Shown: one piece after another, positions 18,175 through 27,514 of the stretch | Numbering within the stretch: the stretch's first letter is position 1 | How the letters are laid out: each line of letters starts with the position of its first letter | Assembly (NCBI RefSeq): GCF_001685485.1 | Contig: NZ_BDEL01000001.1 | Coordinates: forward strand, 248,001-312,000 | Source: Formosa haliotis | Lineage (GTDB): Bacteria > Bacteroidota > Bacteroidia > Flavobacteriales > Flavobacteriaceae | Direction of reading: 5' to 3' | Length of the DNA stretch: 64,000 bases | Program-made: the position numbers and the translations under genes | The notes under the pieces: generated by a model | Told to the model about the DNA's origin: nothing | The model's database searches: none | The model's input: the letters and a program-made list of their open reading frames with translations, nothing else

Positions 18175-18182
18175 TATATTTG
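18175..18182 (+). promoter_or_regulatory. -7 element of the metal-efflux operon
   Basis: TATATTTG matches TAnnTTTG perfectly and lies 5 nt before the ATG at 18188, predicting a leaderless mRNA. Confidence 0.65.
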
Positions 18183-18187
18183 AAACT

Positions 18188-18505
18188 ATGAAATGTATAG
18201 CATTCATCTTATCTCTTTACATTCTAGGCCTCAACGTTATGCCTTGCGAAGATGTTGTGCGTATAGATGATGAGCAACAGCTAGTTTCAGAATTAGTTCA
18301 GCATAATGACGCCGACCACAATCATGATTCTTCAGATTTATGCTCGCCGTTTTGTCAATGCCATTGCTGCCATATTCATGCTACAGCATTTTCTCCGTTA
18401 CAAATTACCTTTAGTATTCCAGAAATTTCAACAAAAATATTTCTTCATTTTGATAGTTTAGGAGAAGATATTCATTCTAAACGTTTACAACCTCCCCGGG
18501 TATAA
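18188..18505 (+). CDS. Small Cys/His-rich exported protein (DUF6660-like)
   Basis: The 105-residue protein has a signal-like N-terminus (MKCIAFILSLYILGLNVMPC) followed by an acidic His-rich stretch HNDADHNHDSSD and a Cys/His cluster CSPFCQCHCCHIH. It looks like a periplasmic metal-binding protein and resembles DUF6660-type proteins that precede CusA genes in this phylum. An open frame extends upstream to 18158, but that start would overlap the operator, so ATG 18188 is preferred. It is the first gene of the efflux operon, 91 nt ahead of the pump gene. Confidence 0.75.
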   Translation: MKCIAFILSLYILGLNVMPCEDVVRIDDEQQLVSELVQHNDADHNHDSSDLCSPFCQCHCCHIHATAFSPLQITFSIPEISTKIFLHFDSLGEDIHSKRLQPPRV

Positions 18506-18596
18506 TGTGTCCTGTATTTACAGGGTTTAATACAGCATTCTTAAAATAATATTTAAGAACACAACTTTATTATAATCACATTATAACTCAATTTCT

Positions 18597-21500
18597 ATGA
18601 TTAATAAAATCATCGATTTTTCAATCCATAATAAATTTATTATTGGGTTGTTAACTCTTACTTTAATAGGAGCAGGGATATGGAGTCTTACCAAAGTACC
18701 CATAGATGCCGTTCCAGATATTACAAATAACCAAGTTCAAGTTATTACACAAGCGCCAAATCTAGGTACAGAAGATATAGAGCAGTTTGTGACCTATCCG
18801 GTAGAGATGGCTATGAGTAATTTGCCTTTTGTAACAGAAATTCGCTCGGTTTCACGTTTCGGATTATCGGTAGTTACCATTGTTTTCGAAGATGATATGG
18901 GGACGTATTTACCGCGACAATTGGTTTCCGAAAAACTGGAAGCGGTAAAAGATGACATCCCTGAAGGATTTGGTACACCAACCATGGGACCAATAACGAC
19001 TGGTTTAGGTGAAATTTATCAATACACGCTAAAAGTTGCTCCCAAATTTAAAGACACTTATTCTATTTCCGATTTACGTACCATGCAAGATTGGATTGTA
19101 CAACGGCAAATGGCTATGGTACCTGGAGTAGTCGAAGTTAATGCTATAGGCGGAAAAATTAAGCAATACGAAGTCGCTGTAGACCCAAATGAGTTGAACG
19201 CGATGGGTATTACAATTACCGATATTTTTAAAGCTTTACAAGCGAATAATCAAAATACAGGTGGGGCTTACATCGAAAAAAACCACAAGGCAAACTTTAT
19301 TCGTGGCGAAGGTTTAATTCGCAGTTTAGACGATATCAAACAAATTGTAGTTCAGCATACTAATGGAATTCCTTTAACTATTGACGATATCGCTCAAGTA
19401 CAATTTGGTTCGGCGATTCGGTATGGAGCTTTAACGCAAGATGGAGAAGGCGAAGTTGTAGGTGGCTTGGTGATGATGCTGAAAGGTGCCAATTCTAATG
19501 AGGTGATACAAGAAGTCAAGAAGAGGATGTCTGAAATTCAGAAATCACTTCCCGAGGGTGTTCAAATTGAACCCCTGTTAGACCGCAGTAAACTGATTGG
19601 AGAAACCACCTCTACGGTAAGTACAAATTTGATTGAAGGAGCACTTATTGTCATTTTTGTACTCATTTTTTTATTAGGAAATTGGCGAGGCGGCCTTATC
19701 GTGGCTTCAACCATTCCCCTATCGCTATTATTCGCTTTTATACTTATGAACGCCTTTGATGTGTGGGCAAACCTAATGAGTTTAGGAGCGATTGATTTCG
19801 GAATAATTGTAGATGGTGCCGTAATTATTGTTGAAGCTACAGTATTTATGTTTGCTTCAAAGCATTATAAAAATAAAAACACAACACCCGAAAATAGAGA
19901 TGCCATAGCCTCGAAAGCCTCAAAGAAAATGATGAATGCCGCCTTTTTTGGTCAGCTTATTATTTTAATTGTTTTTCTACCCATTTTAGCTTTAGAAGGC
20001 ATTGAAGGAAAAATGTTTAAACCCATGGCATTAACCTTCATTTTTGCTATGATAGGGGCTATGATTTTATGTTTAACCTACGTCCCAATGATGTCGGCTT
20101 TAGTACTTCGTGCACCAAAATCTGAAAAATTATCTTACGGCGACAAATTTGTGTATTGGGTAGAACGAAAGTACGAACCGCTATTGAATTCAGCCTTAAA
20201 ACACGGAAAATGGGTTGTAAGTATCGGAGTTTTACTTTTTGCACTTACCGTGTTTATGTTTACTAAAATGGGAGGCGAATTTATTCCGCAATTGGATGAA
20301 GGCGATATTGCGTTTCATGCCATTTTAAAACCTGGAAGTTCGCTAACAGAAACCATAGAAACCACAACAAAAATAGAGCAACTTATAAAAGCAGAATTTC
20401 CTGAAGTTGAAAAAATTGTAAGTCGTATTGGTGTTGCCGAAATTCCCACTGATCCTATGCCTATGGATTTGGCTGATGTGATAGTAATTTTAAAACCAAA
20501 ATCGGAATGGACTTCGGCAGCCTCTAAAGACGAATTGATAGATAATATGAAGGCTACTATAAGTATACTGCCAGGAGTAAATTACGAGTTTACGCAACCA
20601 ATAGAAATGCGTTTTAACGAATTGCTAGAGGGTGTGCGAGAGGATATTGCTATTAAAATTTATGGTGAAGATATTTATGTGTTGTCTGAAAAAGCAGAAG
20701 AAATAACTAAATTAATAAGTGGAATTGATGGTGTTGGAGATATGAAAGCCGAAGCCACAACAGGTTTACCACAAATGACGATTACTTATAACCGGCATAA
20801 ATTAGCACAGTATGGTTTACAAATTAATGAACTTAATCACATCGTGCAATCGGCTTTTGCCGGTGGGAAAGCGGGCGTTATTTTTGAAGGCGAAAAGCGT
20901 TTCGATGTTATGGTGCGGTTGCAGGAACACAACAGAACAGATATTAGCGATGTTCAGAATCTGTTTATTAAATTACCAGGAGGGTCACAGATTCCGTTGA
21001 AGGAAATCGCAGAGATTTCGTATAAATCGGGGCCCATGCAAATTAGTCGCGATAATACCAACCGACGAACTTATGTGGGTGTAAATGTCCGTGGCCGGGA
21101 TGTAAAATCGTTAGTTACCGAAATAAAAGCCAAGTTGGATGCGGATTTAAAACTACCTCCGGGATATTTTATTCGTTACGGTGGTGCTTTCGAAAATTTA
21201 GAACGTGCCAGTTCTAGATTACAAACCGTAGTGCCTATTTCCTTAATATTGATTTTTGTCCTGATTTATTTCGCACTAAAATCCTTCCCACAAACCCTAA
21301 TGATTTACATTGCTATTCCCATGGCAACTATTGGAGGTGTTTTCGCCTTGTGGCTTCGAGACATGCCGTTTAGTATTTCGGCAGGTGTTGGGTTTATTGT
21401 GCTCTTCGGCGTGGCAGTATTAAACGGATTGGTAATGATTAGTGGTTTAAATGAATTAAAAGATGAAGGTGTTTTTAATTTAAAAGACCGAATTTTTAAA

Positions 21501-22931
21501 GGCACCAAACGTCGTATTCGGCCCATATTGTTGACCGCTTTTACAGATGTTTTAGGGTTTTTACCTATGGCAATTTCAGCTTCGGCAGGAGCAGAAGTGC
21601 AACGCCCCTTGGCGACAGTGGTTATTGGCGGCTTGTTAACTTCTACGTTTTTAACGCTATTTATTTTACCTATTTTATACCATTGGGTTGAAAAACAGCA
21701 GGATAAAATCACGTTAAAACGTGCCATGGGACCGGCTATTGCGATGCTAGTTTTATGTTTGGGTATACCGCAGTTCGGATATGCCCAACAAAATCTAGAA
21801 CCATTTCCAGAGATAACTTTGGAAGCCGCTGTAAACCTAGCTAAAAAACAATATCCGTTATTAAAGCAAAAAAGTTTAGAGGTTGATAAACAGGAAGCTA
21901 TAAAGCAAACGGCTTTCGATTTTGGAACGACTCAAATTTTTACAGGAGGAGAAGAAATCGGGGACAATGGCGGTGTGTATACGACTATTGGAGCGGGGCA
22001 AACTAATATTGATGTGTTTGGTTTTGGAGCTAAAAAACACTTGCAAGAGCAGCGTGTTTTATTAGCCCAAAGTGCTTATGAAGTGTCGGAACTTCAATTG
22101 GAGTTAGAAGTGAAAATGGCCTGGATAAAAGCCTATCAAACCAAAAAGCAATTCGACTTGTTTACCGAATTAGATTCCATTTACACACGTTTTGAACAAG
22201 CTGTAGCACTGAATTATAAAGTAGAAGCCATTTCGAGATTAGAATATTCGGCAGCAAAAAATCAATATTATCAAATTCAAAATAATAAGACTAAGGCCTT
22301 AAGCGATTACAAAATAGCTTTGTTACAATTAAACCTTTGGTTGTCTGCAGATCCATTTTACACGGTGGCAGAGTTGATAGAAACGGAAGCAGATGTATTT
22401 ATGGAATTTGATATAGAACAGCATCCCGCATTTCAGGTTGCCGAGTTAGAAGTTTTAGAGTCCGAAGCACAAGTAAAAGCGGCACAAACCAAGAATCTAC
22501 CCAAATTTAATGTACAAGGCGGTTTACAAAAAATAAATGGAAATTCAGGATTTTACAGTTATCAAGCGGGAATTTCGGTTCCATTTTTGTCGGGTAGTCA
22601 TCGAGAAGCCTTGCAATCTGCTAAAATTGATAAAGAGATTGCAGAAACCAATGTGCAGTTAAAACAAAATCAAGTTAAATCGAAATATAACCAAGCGTTC
22701 CAGCAATATAAGCAATGGTCGCAATCTTGGCAGTTTTACAGTACAAAGGTTTTGCCGTTAGCCAAAGAACAACGGCAAGGTGCCTTGTTAGCCTATAAAG
22801 AAGGTGCCCTAGATTATACGGGGTTTTCGCAATTAATTAACGAAGCAATTCAATCGGAATTGGATGCTCAAGAAGCGCTTTTAAATTATTTTAATAGTGT
22901 GTTTGAATTACAATATTTTAATAAGAAATAA
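18597..22931 (+). CDS. cusA: CusA/CzcA heavy-metal RND pump fused to a TolC-like outer-membrane channel
   Basis: Residues 1 to about 1040 form a heavy-metal-efflux RND transporter (proton-driven, inner membrane and periplasm), with the HME signature in TM4, DFGIIVDGAVIIVE, and the TM-rich GVGFIVLFGVAVLNGLVMI block. From residue 1044 a signal-peptide-like segment (MGPAIAMLVLCLGIPQFGYAQ) leads into a TolC/OEP domain of about 380 residues with two long coiled-coil repeats. Ordinary CusA proteins are about 1040 residues, so pump and outer-membrane channel are one 1444-residue polypeptide. It is followed after one base by the adaptor gene. Likely substrates are Cu+, Ag+, Zn2+, Cd2+ or Co2+; specificity is not resolved. 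Confidence 0.92.
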   Translation: MINKIIDFSIHNKFIIGLLTLTLIGAGIWSLTKVPIDAVPDITNNQVQVITQAPNLGTEDIEQFVTYPVEMAMSNLPFVTEIRSVSRFGLSVVTIVFEDDMGTYLPRQLVSEKLEAVKDDIPEGFGTPTMGPITTGLGEIYQYTLKVAPKFKDTYSISDLRTMQDWIVQRQMAMVPGVVEVNAIGGKIKQYEVAVDPNELNAMGITITDIFKALQANNQNTGGAYIEKNHKANFIRGEGLIRSLDDIKQIVVQHTNGIPLTIDDIAQVQFGSAIRYGALTQDGEGEVVGGLVMMLKGANSNEVIQEVKKRMSEIQKSLPEGVQIEPLLDRSKLIGETTSTVSTNLIEGALIVIFVLIFLLGNWRGGLIVASTIPLSLLFAFILMNAFDVWANLMSLGAIDFGIIVDGAVIIVEATVFMFASKHYKNKNTTPENRDAIASKASKKMMNAAFFGQLIILIVFLPILALEGIEGKMFKPMALTFIFAMIGAMILCLTYVPMMSALVLRAPKSEKLSYGDKFVYWVERKYEPLLNSALKHGKWVVSIGVLLFALTVFMFTKMGGEFIPQLDEGDIAFHAILKPGSSLTETIETTTKIEQLIKAEFPEVEKIVSRIGVAEIPTDPMPMDLADVIVILKPKSEWTSAASKDELIDNMKATISILPGVNYEFTQPIEMRFNELLEGVREDIAIKIYGEDIYVLSEKAEEITKLISGIDGVGDMKAEATTGLPQMTITYNRHKLAQYGLQINELNHIVQSAFAGGKAGVIFEGEKRFDVMVRLQEHNRTDISDVQNLFIKLPGGSQIPLKEIAEISYKSGPMQISRDNTNRRTYVGVNVRGRDVKSLVTEIKAKLDADLKLPPGYFIRYGGAFENLERASSRLQTVVPISLILIFVLIYFALKSFPQTLMIYIAIPMATIGGVFALWLRDMPFSISAGVGFIVLFGVAVLNGLVMISGLNELKDEGVFNLKDRIFKGTKRRIRPILLTAFTDVLGFLPMAISASAGAEVQRPLATVVIGGLLTSTFLTLFILPILYHWVEKQQDKITLKRAMGPAIAMLVLCLGIPQFGYAQQNLEPFPEITLEAAVNLAKKQYPLLKQKSLEVDKQEAIKQTAFDFGTTQIFTGGEEIGDNGGVYTTIGAGQTNIDVFGFGAKKHLQEQRVLLAQSAYEVSELQLELEVKMAWIKAYQTKKQFDLFTELDSIYTRFEQAVALNYKVEAISRLEYSAAKNQYYQIQNNKTKALSDYKIALLQLNLWLSADPFYTVAELIETEADVFMEFDIEQHPAFQVAELEVLESEAQVKAAQTKNLPKFNVQGGLQKINGNSGFYSYQAGISVPFLSGSHREALQSAKIDKEIAETNVQLKQNQVKSKYNQAFQQYKQWSQSWQFYSTKVLPLAKEQRQGALLAYKEGALDYTGFSQLINEAIQSELDAQEALLNYFNSVFELQYFNKK

Positions 22932-22932
22932 C

Positions 22933-24135
22933 ATGAAACAGATAGTATATATTTTTAATATAGTCGTTTTAATTAGTGTTTTTAGTTGTGGATCGAAGGA
23001 TTCAAATTCTGAAAACACTAAAGCAAATCATGCTGAAGAATCAGTCGAACACAATCATGAAAACCATGATGAATCGGAAGGTGTTCATTTAACAGGAAAG
23101 CAATTTGATGCTTTAAAAATGAAAGTCGATACGCTATCTACACGAGCTATGCGTGGTTATATAGAAGCTAATGGCAGTCTCGATGTTCCACCTCAAAACG
23201 AAGCCGCGATAACAACAGTGTTAGGTGCTAATATTGCATCGATAGAAGTGATAGAGGGCGATAAGGTGAATAAAGGTCAGGTAGTGGCCTATTTGTCGCA
23301 TCCTAATATTATTAAAATGCAAACCGATTATTTAAATGCGTTTAGTAACAGTAACTATTTAAAAAAGGATTTTAACAGACAGAAAACCTTATACGATTCT
23401 GGCGTTGGTTCTGGGGCTAATTATCAAAAAGCAGAAGCCGAATATGAAGCCTCAAAAGCTATGGTAAATGGTTTGGGAGCCCAATTGCAATTGTTACATT
23501 TAAATCCGAAATCTGTCCAATCGGGTACTATTTATCAACGTGTCGCGTTGCGAAGTCCTATAGAAGGTTTTGTGCAAAAGGTACGGGTAAAAACAGGCCA
23601 ATATGTAGCTCCAGAAACCGAAGTTTTCGAAATTGTAAACACACATCATGTGCATGCCGATTTGATGGTGTTCGAAAAAGATGTTCAGAATGTTAAAAAA
23701 GGCCAACGTGTTCGTTTTTCTGTACAATCGTTACCAGAAGAAAAATTTATTGCCGAAATTTATTCGGTAAGTAAAACATTTGAAGATCAACCAAAGGCAG
23801 TTCATGTTCATGCCGAAATCGAAAATAAAAAAGGGCATTTAATTCCGGGTATGTATATTAAAGGTCAAATTCAAATCGAAGAAGTCGAGTCTGTAGCTGT
23901 TCCGGAGCAGGCTATTTTTAATGATGCAGAACGGTTTTATATTTTTAAAGCTGAGATAGGGGAGTTTCAAGATTGGAATTTTAAACCGGTGGAGGTTATT
24001 TTGGGAGATAAAGATGGTGATTGGCAAGCTATTCGTTTTCTTGAAGACCAAGATAAAACAGGACAATTTGCACTAAATAACGCCTACTATTTGAGTGCAG
24101 AAATGAAAAAAGGCGAATCAGAACATAGTCATTAA
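22933..24135 (+). CDS. cusB: CusB/CzcB-type membrane fusion (adaptor) lipoprotein
   Basis: This periplasmic adaptor links the RND pump to the outer-membrane channel. The ATG at 22933 directly follows the pump stop and gives a lipoprotein signal (ISVFSC, Cys19). A His-rich linker (HNHENHDESEGVH, about 38-50) may deliver metal. A biotinyl-lipoyl-like hairpin domain (IEVIEGDKVNKGQVVAYLSHP) flanks a coiled coil, and the second half-motif is LRSPIEGFVQKVRVKTGQYV. Length is 400 residues. An upstream in-frame start at 22897 would overlap the pump gene by 35 nt and lose the signal peptide, so it is rejected. Confidence 0.9.
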   Translation: MKQIVYIFNIVVLISVFSCGSKDSNSENTKANHAEESVEHNHENHDESEGVHLTGKQFDALKMKVDTLSTRAMRGYIEANGSLDVPPQNEAAITTVLGANIASIEVIEGDKVNKGQVVAYLSHPNIIKMQTDYLNAFSNSNYLKKDFNRQKTLYDSGVGSGANYQKAEAEYEASKAMVNGLGAQLQLLHLNPKSVQSGTIYQRVALRSPIEGFVQKVRVKTGQYVAPETEVFEIVNTHHVHADLMVFEKDVQNVKKGQRVRFSVQSLPEEKFIAEIYSVSKTFEDQPKAVHVHAEIENKKGHLIPGMYIKGQIQIEEVESVAVPEQAIFNDAERFYIFKAEIGEFQDWNFKPVEVILGDKDGDWQAIRFLEDQDKTGQFALNNAYYLSAEMKKGESEHSH

Positions 24136-24139
24136 GTAT

Positions 24140-24556
24140 ATGAAAAGCATAGAAGAATTTTTAGAATTAAAAGGTATTCGGGTTACAGCGATGCGGCTGC
24201 TGATTTATAAATTTTTATCTGAAAAGCAAGTTGCGGTAACGCTTAGTGATATTGAAGATGCTTTTGATAAAGCCGACAGAACAACCTTGTACAGAACCAT
24301 TAAAACCTTTGAAGAAAAAGACATCGTGCACCAAATAGATGATGGGACAGGAGTCACCAAATACGCGTTGTGCGAACCTAATTGCCACTGCGATTTAGAA
24401 ACCGATTTGCATTTGCATTTCCACTGTACACAATGCGAATCTACCATGTGTTTAACGCATAATAAAATTCCAAAAATAAATGTACCCAAAGGATTTGTTG
24501 CCGAGCATGCTAACCTTGTGGTTAAAGGTGTTTGCGATAAGTGTAATGTAAATTAA
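24140..24556 (+). CDS. Fur-family metal-dependent transcriptional regulator
   Basis: The 138-residue protein has an N-terminal winged helix (FLELKGIRVTAMRLLIYKFL, recognition region ADRTTLYRTIKTFEE) and a C-terminal dimerisation and metal domain with HLHFHCTQCESTMC and VCDKC, giving two CxxC pairs for a structural zinc. Fur, Zur and PerR types cannot be told apart by eye. It starts 4 nt after the adaptor stop, so it is part of the efflux operon and probably autoregulates. Fur-family proteins more often control uptake or peroxide defence; a place inside an efflux operon is noteworthy. Confidence 0.88.
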   Translation: MKSIEEFLELKGIRVTAMRLLIYKFLSEKQVAVTLSDIEDAFDKADRTTLYRTIKTFEEKDIVHQIDDGTGVTKYALCEPNCHCDLETDLHLHFHCTQCESTMCLTHNKIPKINVPKGFVAEHANLVVKGVCDKCNVN

Positions 24557-24561
24557 TGCAC

Positions 24562-24576
24562 TTCCATTGCATGGAA
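24562..24576. promoter_or_regulatory. Operator dyad between the Fur-family gene and the P-type ATPase gene
   Basis: TTCCATTGCATGGAA is a 6-3-6 inverted repeat, TTCCAT and ATGGAA. It lies 5 nt after the regulator stop and 8 nt before a near-perfect -7 element. Its sequence differs from the dyad at 18147 except for a shared TTGCA, so the same regulator need not bind both. Confidence 0.55.
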
Positions 24577-24584
24577 TTTTTGGT

Positions 24585-24592
24585 CATCTTTG
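24585..24592 (+). promoter_or_regulatory. -7 element for the P-type ATPase gene
   Basis: CATCTTTG is one mismatch from TAnnTTTG, 31 nt before the ATG. Confidence 0.45.
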
Positions 24593-24623
24593 AACTAGTA
24601 TAATATATTAGAACGCAATTAAG

Positions 24624-26570
24624 ATGAACGATATACATAATAATTCCTTACCCAACGAAGACCAATGTTGTAGTCACAATCATAATCACAATGTGGATGC
24701 TGGAGGTGATACGTCTAAATATAAAATCTATTTACCGGCTATTTTCAGTTTTGTATTGCTTATGGCTGGTATTGTTTTCGATTATTTAGATGTCGAATTT
24801 TTTCAAGGTGTTATTCGCATAATTTGGTATGTAGTAGCCTATATGCCCGTAGGATTACCTGTAATGAAAGAAGGTTTAGAAAGTATTAAACAGGGCGATT
24901 TATTTACTGAGTTTTTATTGATGTCTATCGCCACCATAGGAGCTTTTGTATTGGGAGAATATCCAGAAGGGGTAGCCGTTATGCTATTTTATGCTGTTGG
25001 CGAATTATTTCAAGGTGCTGCTGTAAAAAAGGCCAAAGGAAATATAAAAGCCCTTTTAGACGTACGGCCAAAATCGGCACAGGTGTTGAGAGATGGGAGT
25101 TACAAAACGGTTAGCCCAGAAAAGGTACATATTGGAGAAACTATTCAAATTCGAGTAGGAGAGCAGGTGCCTTTAGATGGTGTTTTAAAATCGGATAAAG
25201 CGTCTTTAAATACGGCAGCTCTTACAGGCGAAAGTAAACCAAATACGATACTTAAAGGCGATAAAGTATTTGCGGGAAGTATAAATTTAAATCAGGTTAT
25301 AGAGGTTGAAGTAAGCAAAGAGTTTAAAGATAGTTCTATATCTCGAATTCTAGATTTGGTTCAAAATGCCACGTCTAGAAAGTCGAAAACAGAATTGTTT
25401 ATTAGAAAATTTGCACGAATTTATACGCCAATCGTAGTGGTTTTGGCTATAGGGATAACGGTATTACCCTATCTGTTTGTATCCGATTATGTGTTTAGAG
25501 ATTGGTTATATCGCGCTTTAATATTTTTGGTAATTTCTTGTCCGTGTGCTTTAGTCATTTCAATTCCACTCGGATATTTTGGTGGTTTAGGGGCGGCTTC
25601 TAAACATGGTATACTCTTTAAAGGAGCTTCATTTTTAGATGCCATGGGCAAAATAAATACGTTGGTTTTGGACAAAACAGGAACCGTAACGCTGGGAATT
25701 TTTAAAATAAAACAGATTAAAACGTTTGGTTTAAGTGAAGATGAGTTTATGAATTACCTTATGGCTATAGAGGCAAAATCGACTCATCCTATAGCAAAAG
25801 CTATTATGCACTATAAAGATAAAGCCGTTTTCGAGGCTGAAGACATTACAGAAATAGCTGGTCAAGGGGTACAAGGTATAGTGCAAGGTAAAATTGTTTT
25901 GGTAGGAAATACAACTTTAATGGAAACGCATAATATTTCCGTTCCTGAGGATCTTAAACGCATTGTGGAGTCTGTTGTTTTAGTGGCAATAGATAGTGTG
26001 TTTGTGGGGTTTGTGGTGATTGCCGATGCTTTAAAAATAGATGCTAAAGACACGATAACTAAATTACGAGCAGTAGGTGTAACTAAACTAATGATGCTTT
26101 CTGGGGATAAGGATAGTATTACGCAACAAGTGGCTTCAGAATTACAAATTTCGGAAGCGAAAGGAGGGTTATTGCCAGAAGACAAACTTCATGAAGTTGA
26201 AGCTTTAAAGAAAAATTCGAAGGCCGTAGTTGCCTTTGTGGGTGATGGTATTAATGATGCGCCAGTACTTGCTGTTAGCGATATCGGGATTGCAATGGGT
26301 GGTTTAGGTAGTGATGTGGCTATAGAAACTGCCGATGTTATTATTCAAACCGACCAGCCTTCAAAAATCGTTACCGCTATAAAAATTAGTCGGTCAACAC
26401 GAGCTATAGTTTGGCAAAATATAGCCTTGGCTATTGGCGTTAAACTCATAGTAATGATACTTGGTGCAGGTGGGTTAGCAACCATGTGGGAAGCTGTATT
26501 TGCCGATGTTGGTGTGGCATTCTTAGCTATTTTAAACGCTGTTCGTTTACAGCGGATGCATTGGGATTAA
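24624..26570 (+). CDS. Heavy-metal P1B-type ATPase (Zn/Cd/Pb class likely)
   Basis: This inner-membrane ATPase exports metal ions from the cytoplasm. The transmembrane metal site is SCPCAL (Cys306-Pro307-Cys308), the phosphorylated aspartate is Asp350 in DKTGT, and the hinge is GDGINDAPVLA. The CPC motif with a downstream KLIVMILG and MWEAVFADVG is typical of the ZntA/CadA group. There is no N-terminal HMA domain; instead a short CCSHNHNHN metal-binding tail is present. At 648 residues it fits ATPases without HMA domains. It is downstream of the RND operon with its own promoter and dyad, so cytoplasmic and periplasmic metal export are genetically coupled. Confidence 0.93.
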   Translation: MNDIHNNSLPNEDQCCSHNHNHNVDAGGDTSKYKIYLPAIFSFVLLMAGIVFDYLDVEFFQGVIRIIWYVVAYMPVGLPVMKEGLESIKQGDLFTEFLLMSIATIGAFVLGEYPEGVAVMLFYAVGELFQGAAVKKAKGNIKALLDVRPKSAQVLRDGSYKTVSPEKVHIGETIQIRVGEQVPLDGVLKSDKASLNTAALTGESKPNTILKGDKVFAGSINLNQVIEVEVSKEFKDSSISRILDLVQNATSRKSKTELFIRKFARIYTPIVVVLAIGITVLPYLFVSDYVFRDWLYRALIFLVISCPCALVISIPLGYFGGLGAASKHGILFKGASFLDAMGKINTLVLDKTGTVTLGIFKIKQIKTFGLSEDEFMNYLMAIEAKSTHPIAKAIMHYKDKAVFEAEDITEIAGQGVQGIVQGKIVLVGNTTLMETHNISVPEDLKRIVESVVLVAIDSVFVGFVVIADALKIDAKDTITKLRAVGVTKLMMLSGDKDSITQQVASELQISEAKGGLLPEDKLHEVEALKKNSKAVVAFVGDGINDAPVLAVSDIGIAMGGLGSDVAIETADVIIQTDQPSKIVTAIKISRSTRAIVWQNIALAIGVKLIVMILGAGGLATMWEAVFADVGVAFLAILNAVRLQRMHWD

Positions 26571-26581
26571 GTTTAAAACTA

Positions 26582-27361
26582 TTATTTAAAGGTGTATGAC
26601 AGTCCGTTAAAGAATTGGTATTGTGTAGTTGGAATGTCTTTTGCGGGATAAGAGTCGTAATTTAAAACGTAGGATAAATTGAAATCTAAATTTTTATAGA
26701 CTTTTAAAGAAACTCTGGTAAAGAAATCAAATCTGTAATCTTTCATGAGATTAATCTTAGGCTGATAGAATGCAGAAATTTTAAAAGAAATGTTTTTAAC
26801 CAAATTATAAACAAGTGTATAGGAGGCACATGCTCTTATATCGTTATGATAAATAGTTCCTAAACCGGCATCATCATTGTCTTCGTGCTCGTAAACATAC
26901 ATTAAATACGTCCCGATAGACATCATTAAATCATCATTTTTAATGAATTGAAATCTCGGACCCCCACCAACTAAAATCCTATTGTCAATATTAGCAATGG
27001 TGTTGGTGTAGACTTGAAAAAATACTTCTGGGATAAAGGTTTTGGATTTATAATAGTCGTACCTAATTTGATAGGTTCCTTTATTCTTTATATCGCTTCC
27101 ATCTACTCGTTTTATATCTAAACTGGCAGTAAATGCCAGTAAATGTTTCTGCTTTCTATATTCAATATAAGAGTAGTTGTTAAAGGTGAATATACGTTTC
27201 GTGTTTTTTTCAAAACTGGCGTTCAATTCAACTCCTCCAGAAAATCCAACAGTGTCTTTTTCAAAAACGAAATGTTCAATGTTAAAAATTTGAGCATATG
27301 CAATACCATTAAATAATAGTACAACTAATACAACGATGTTTCGTATAAAACAGATAGTTAT
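26582..27361 (-). CDS. DUF481-like outer-membrane beta-barrel protein, non-canonical start
   Basis: The protein has alternating beta-strand patterns and ends in YTFK, typical of an outer-membrane barrel, resembling the DUF481/YdiY group (FSGGVELNASFEKNTKR). A TTG at 27224-27226 would drop the signal sequence and the first strand. The frame stays open upstream for 45 codons and encodes a clear signal peptide ending NGIAYAQ, but contains no ATG, GTG or TTG. The start given is ATA at 27359-27361, 15 nt after a well-formed promoter (27377-27407); ATC at 27355 is an alternative. Expected mature length is about 235 residues. Function unknown. Confidence 0.7.
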   Translation of the reverse strand: MTICFIRNIVVLVVLLFNGIAYAQIFNIEHFVFEKDTVGFSGGVELNASFEKNTKRIFTFNNYSYIEYRKQKHLLAFTASLDIKRVDGSDIKNKGTYQIRYDYYKSKTFIPEVFFQVYTNTIANIDNRILVGGGPRFQFIKNDDLMMSIGTYLMYVYEHEDNDDAGLGTIYHNDIRACASYTLVYNLVKNISFKISAFYQPKINLMKDYRFDFFTRVSLKVYKNLDFNLSYVLNYDSYPAKDIPTTQYQFFNGLSYTFK

Positions 27362-27376
27362 CTTTTTAAATTTAGC

Positions 27377-27407
27377 CTAAGATAAAGTCCAATTCGGCAA
27401 TTTCAAA
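27377..27407 (-). promoter_or_regulatory. Promoter of the DUF481-like gene
   Basis: On the minus strand TTTG (27404-27407) is followed after 19 nt by TATCTTAG (27377-27384), one mismatch from TAnnTTTG with ideal spacing. Confidence 0.6.
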
Positions 27408-27514
27408 ATTAATTAGACTCCTTTTGATTTATAGTAATATTACAAATTTCAATTATAAACCCATATTTGAGATGTAAATTAATATATTATGAATTAAAAT
27501 TAGTCCTTTATAAA

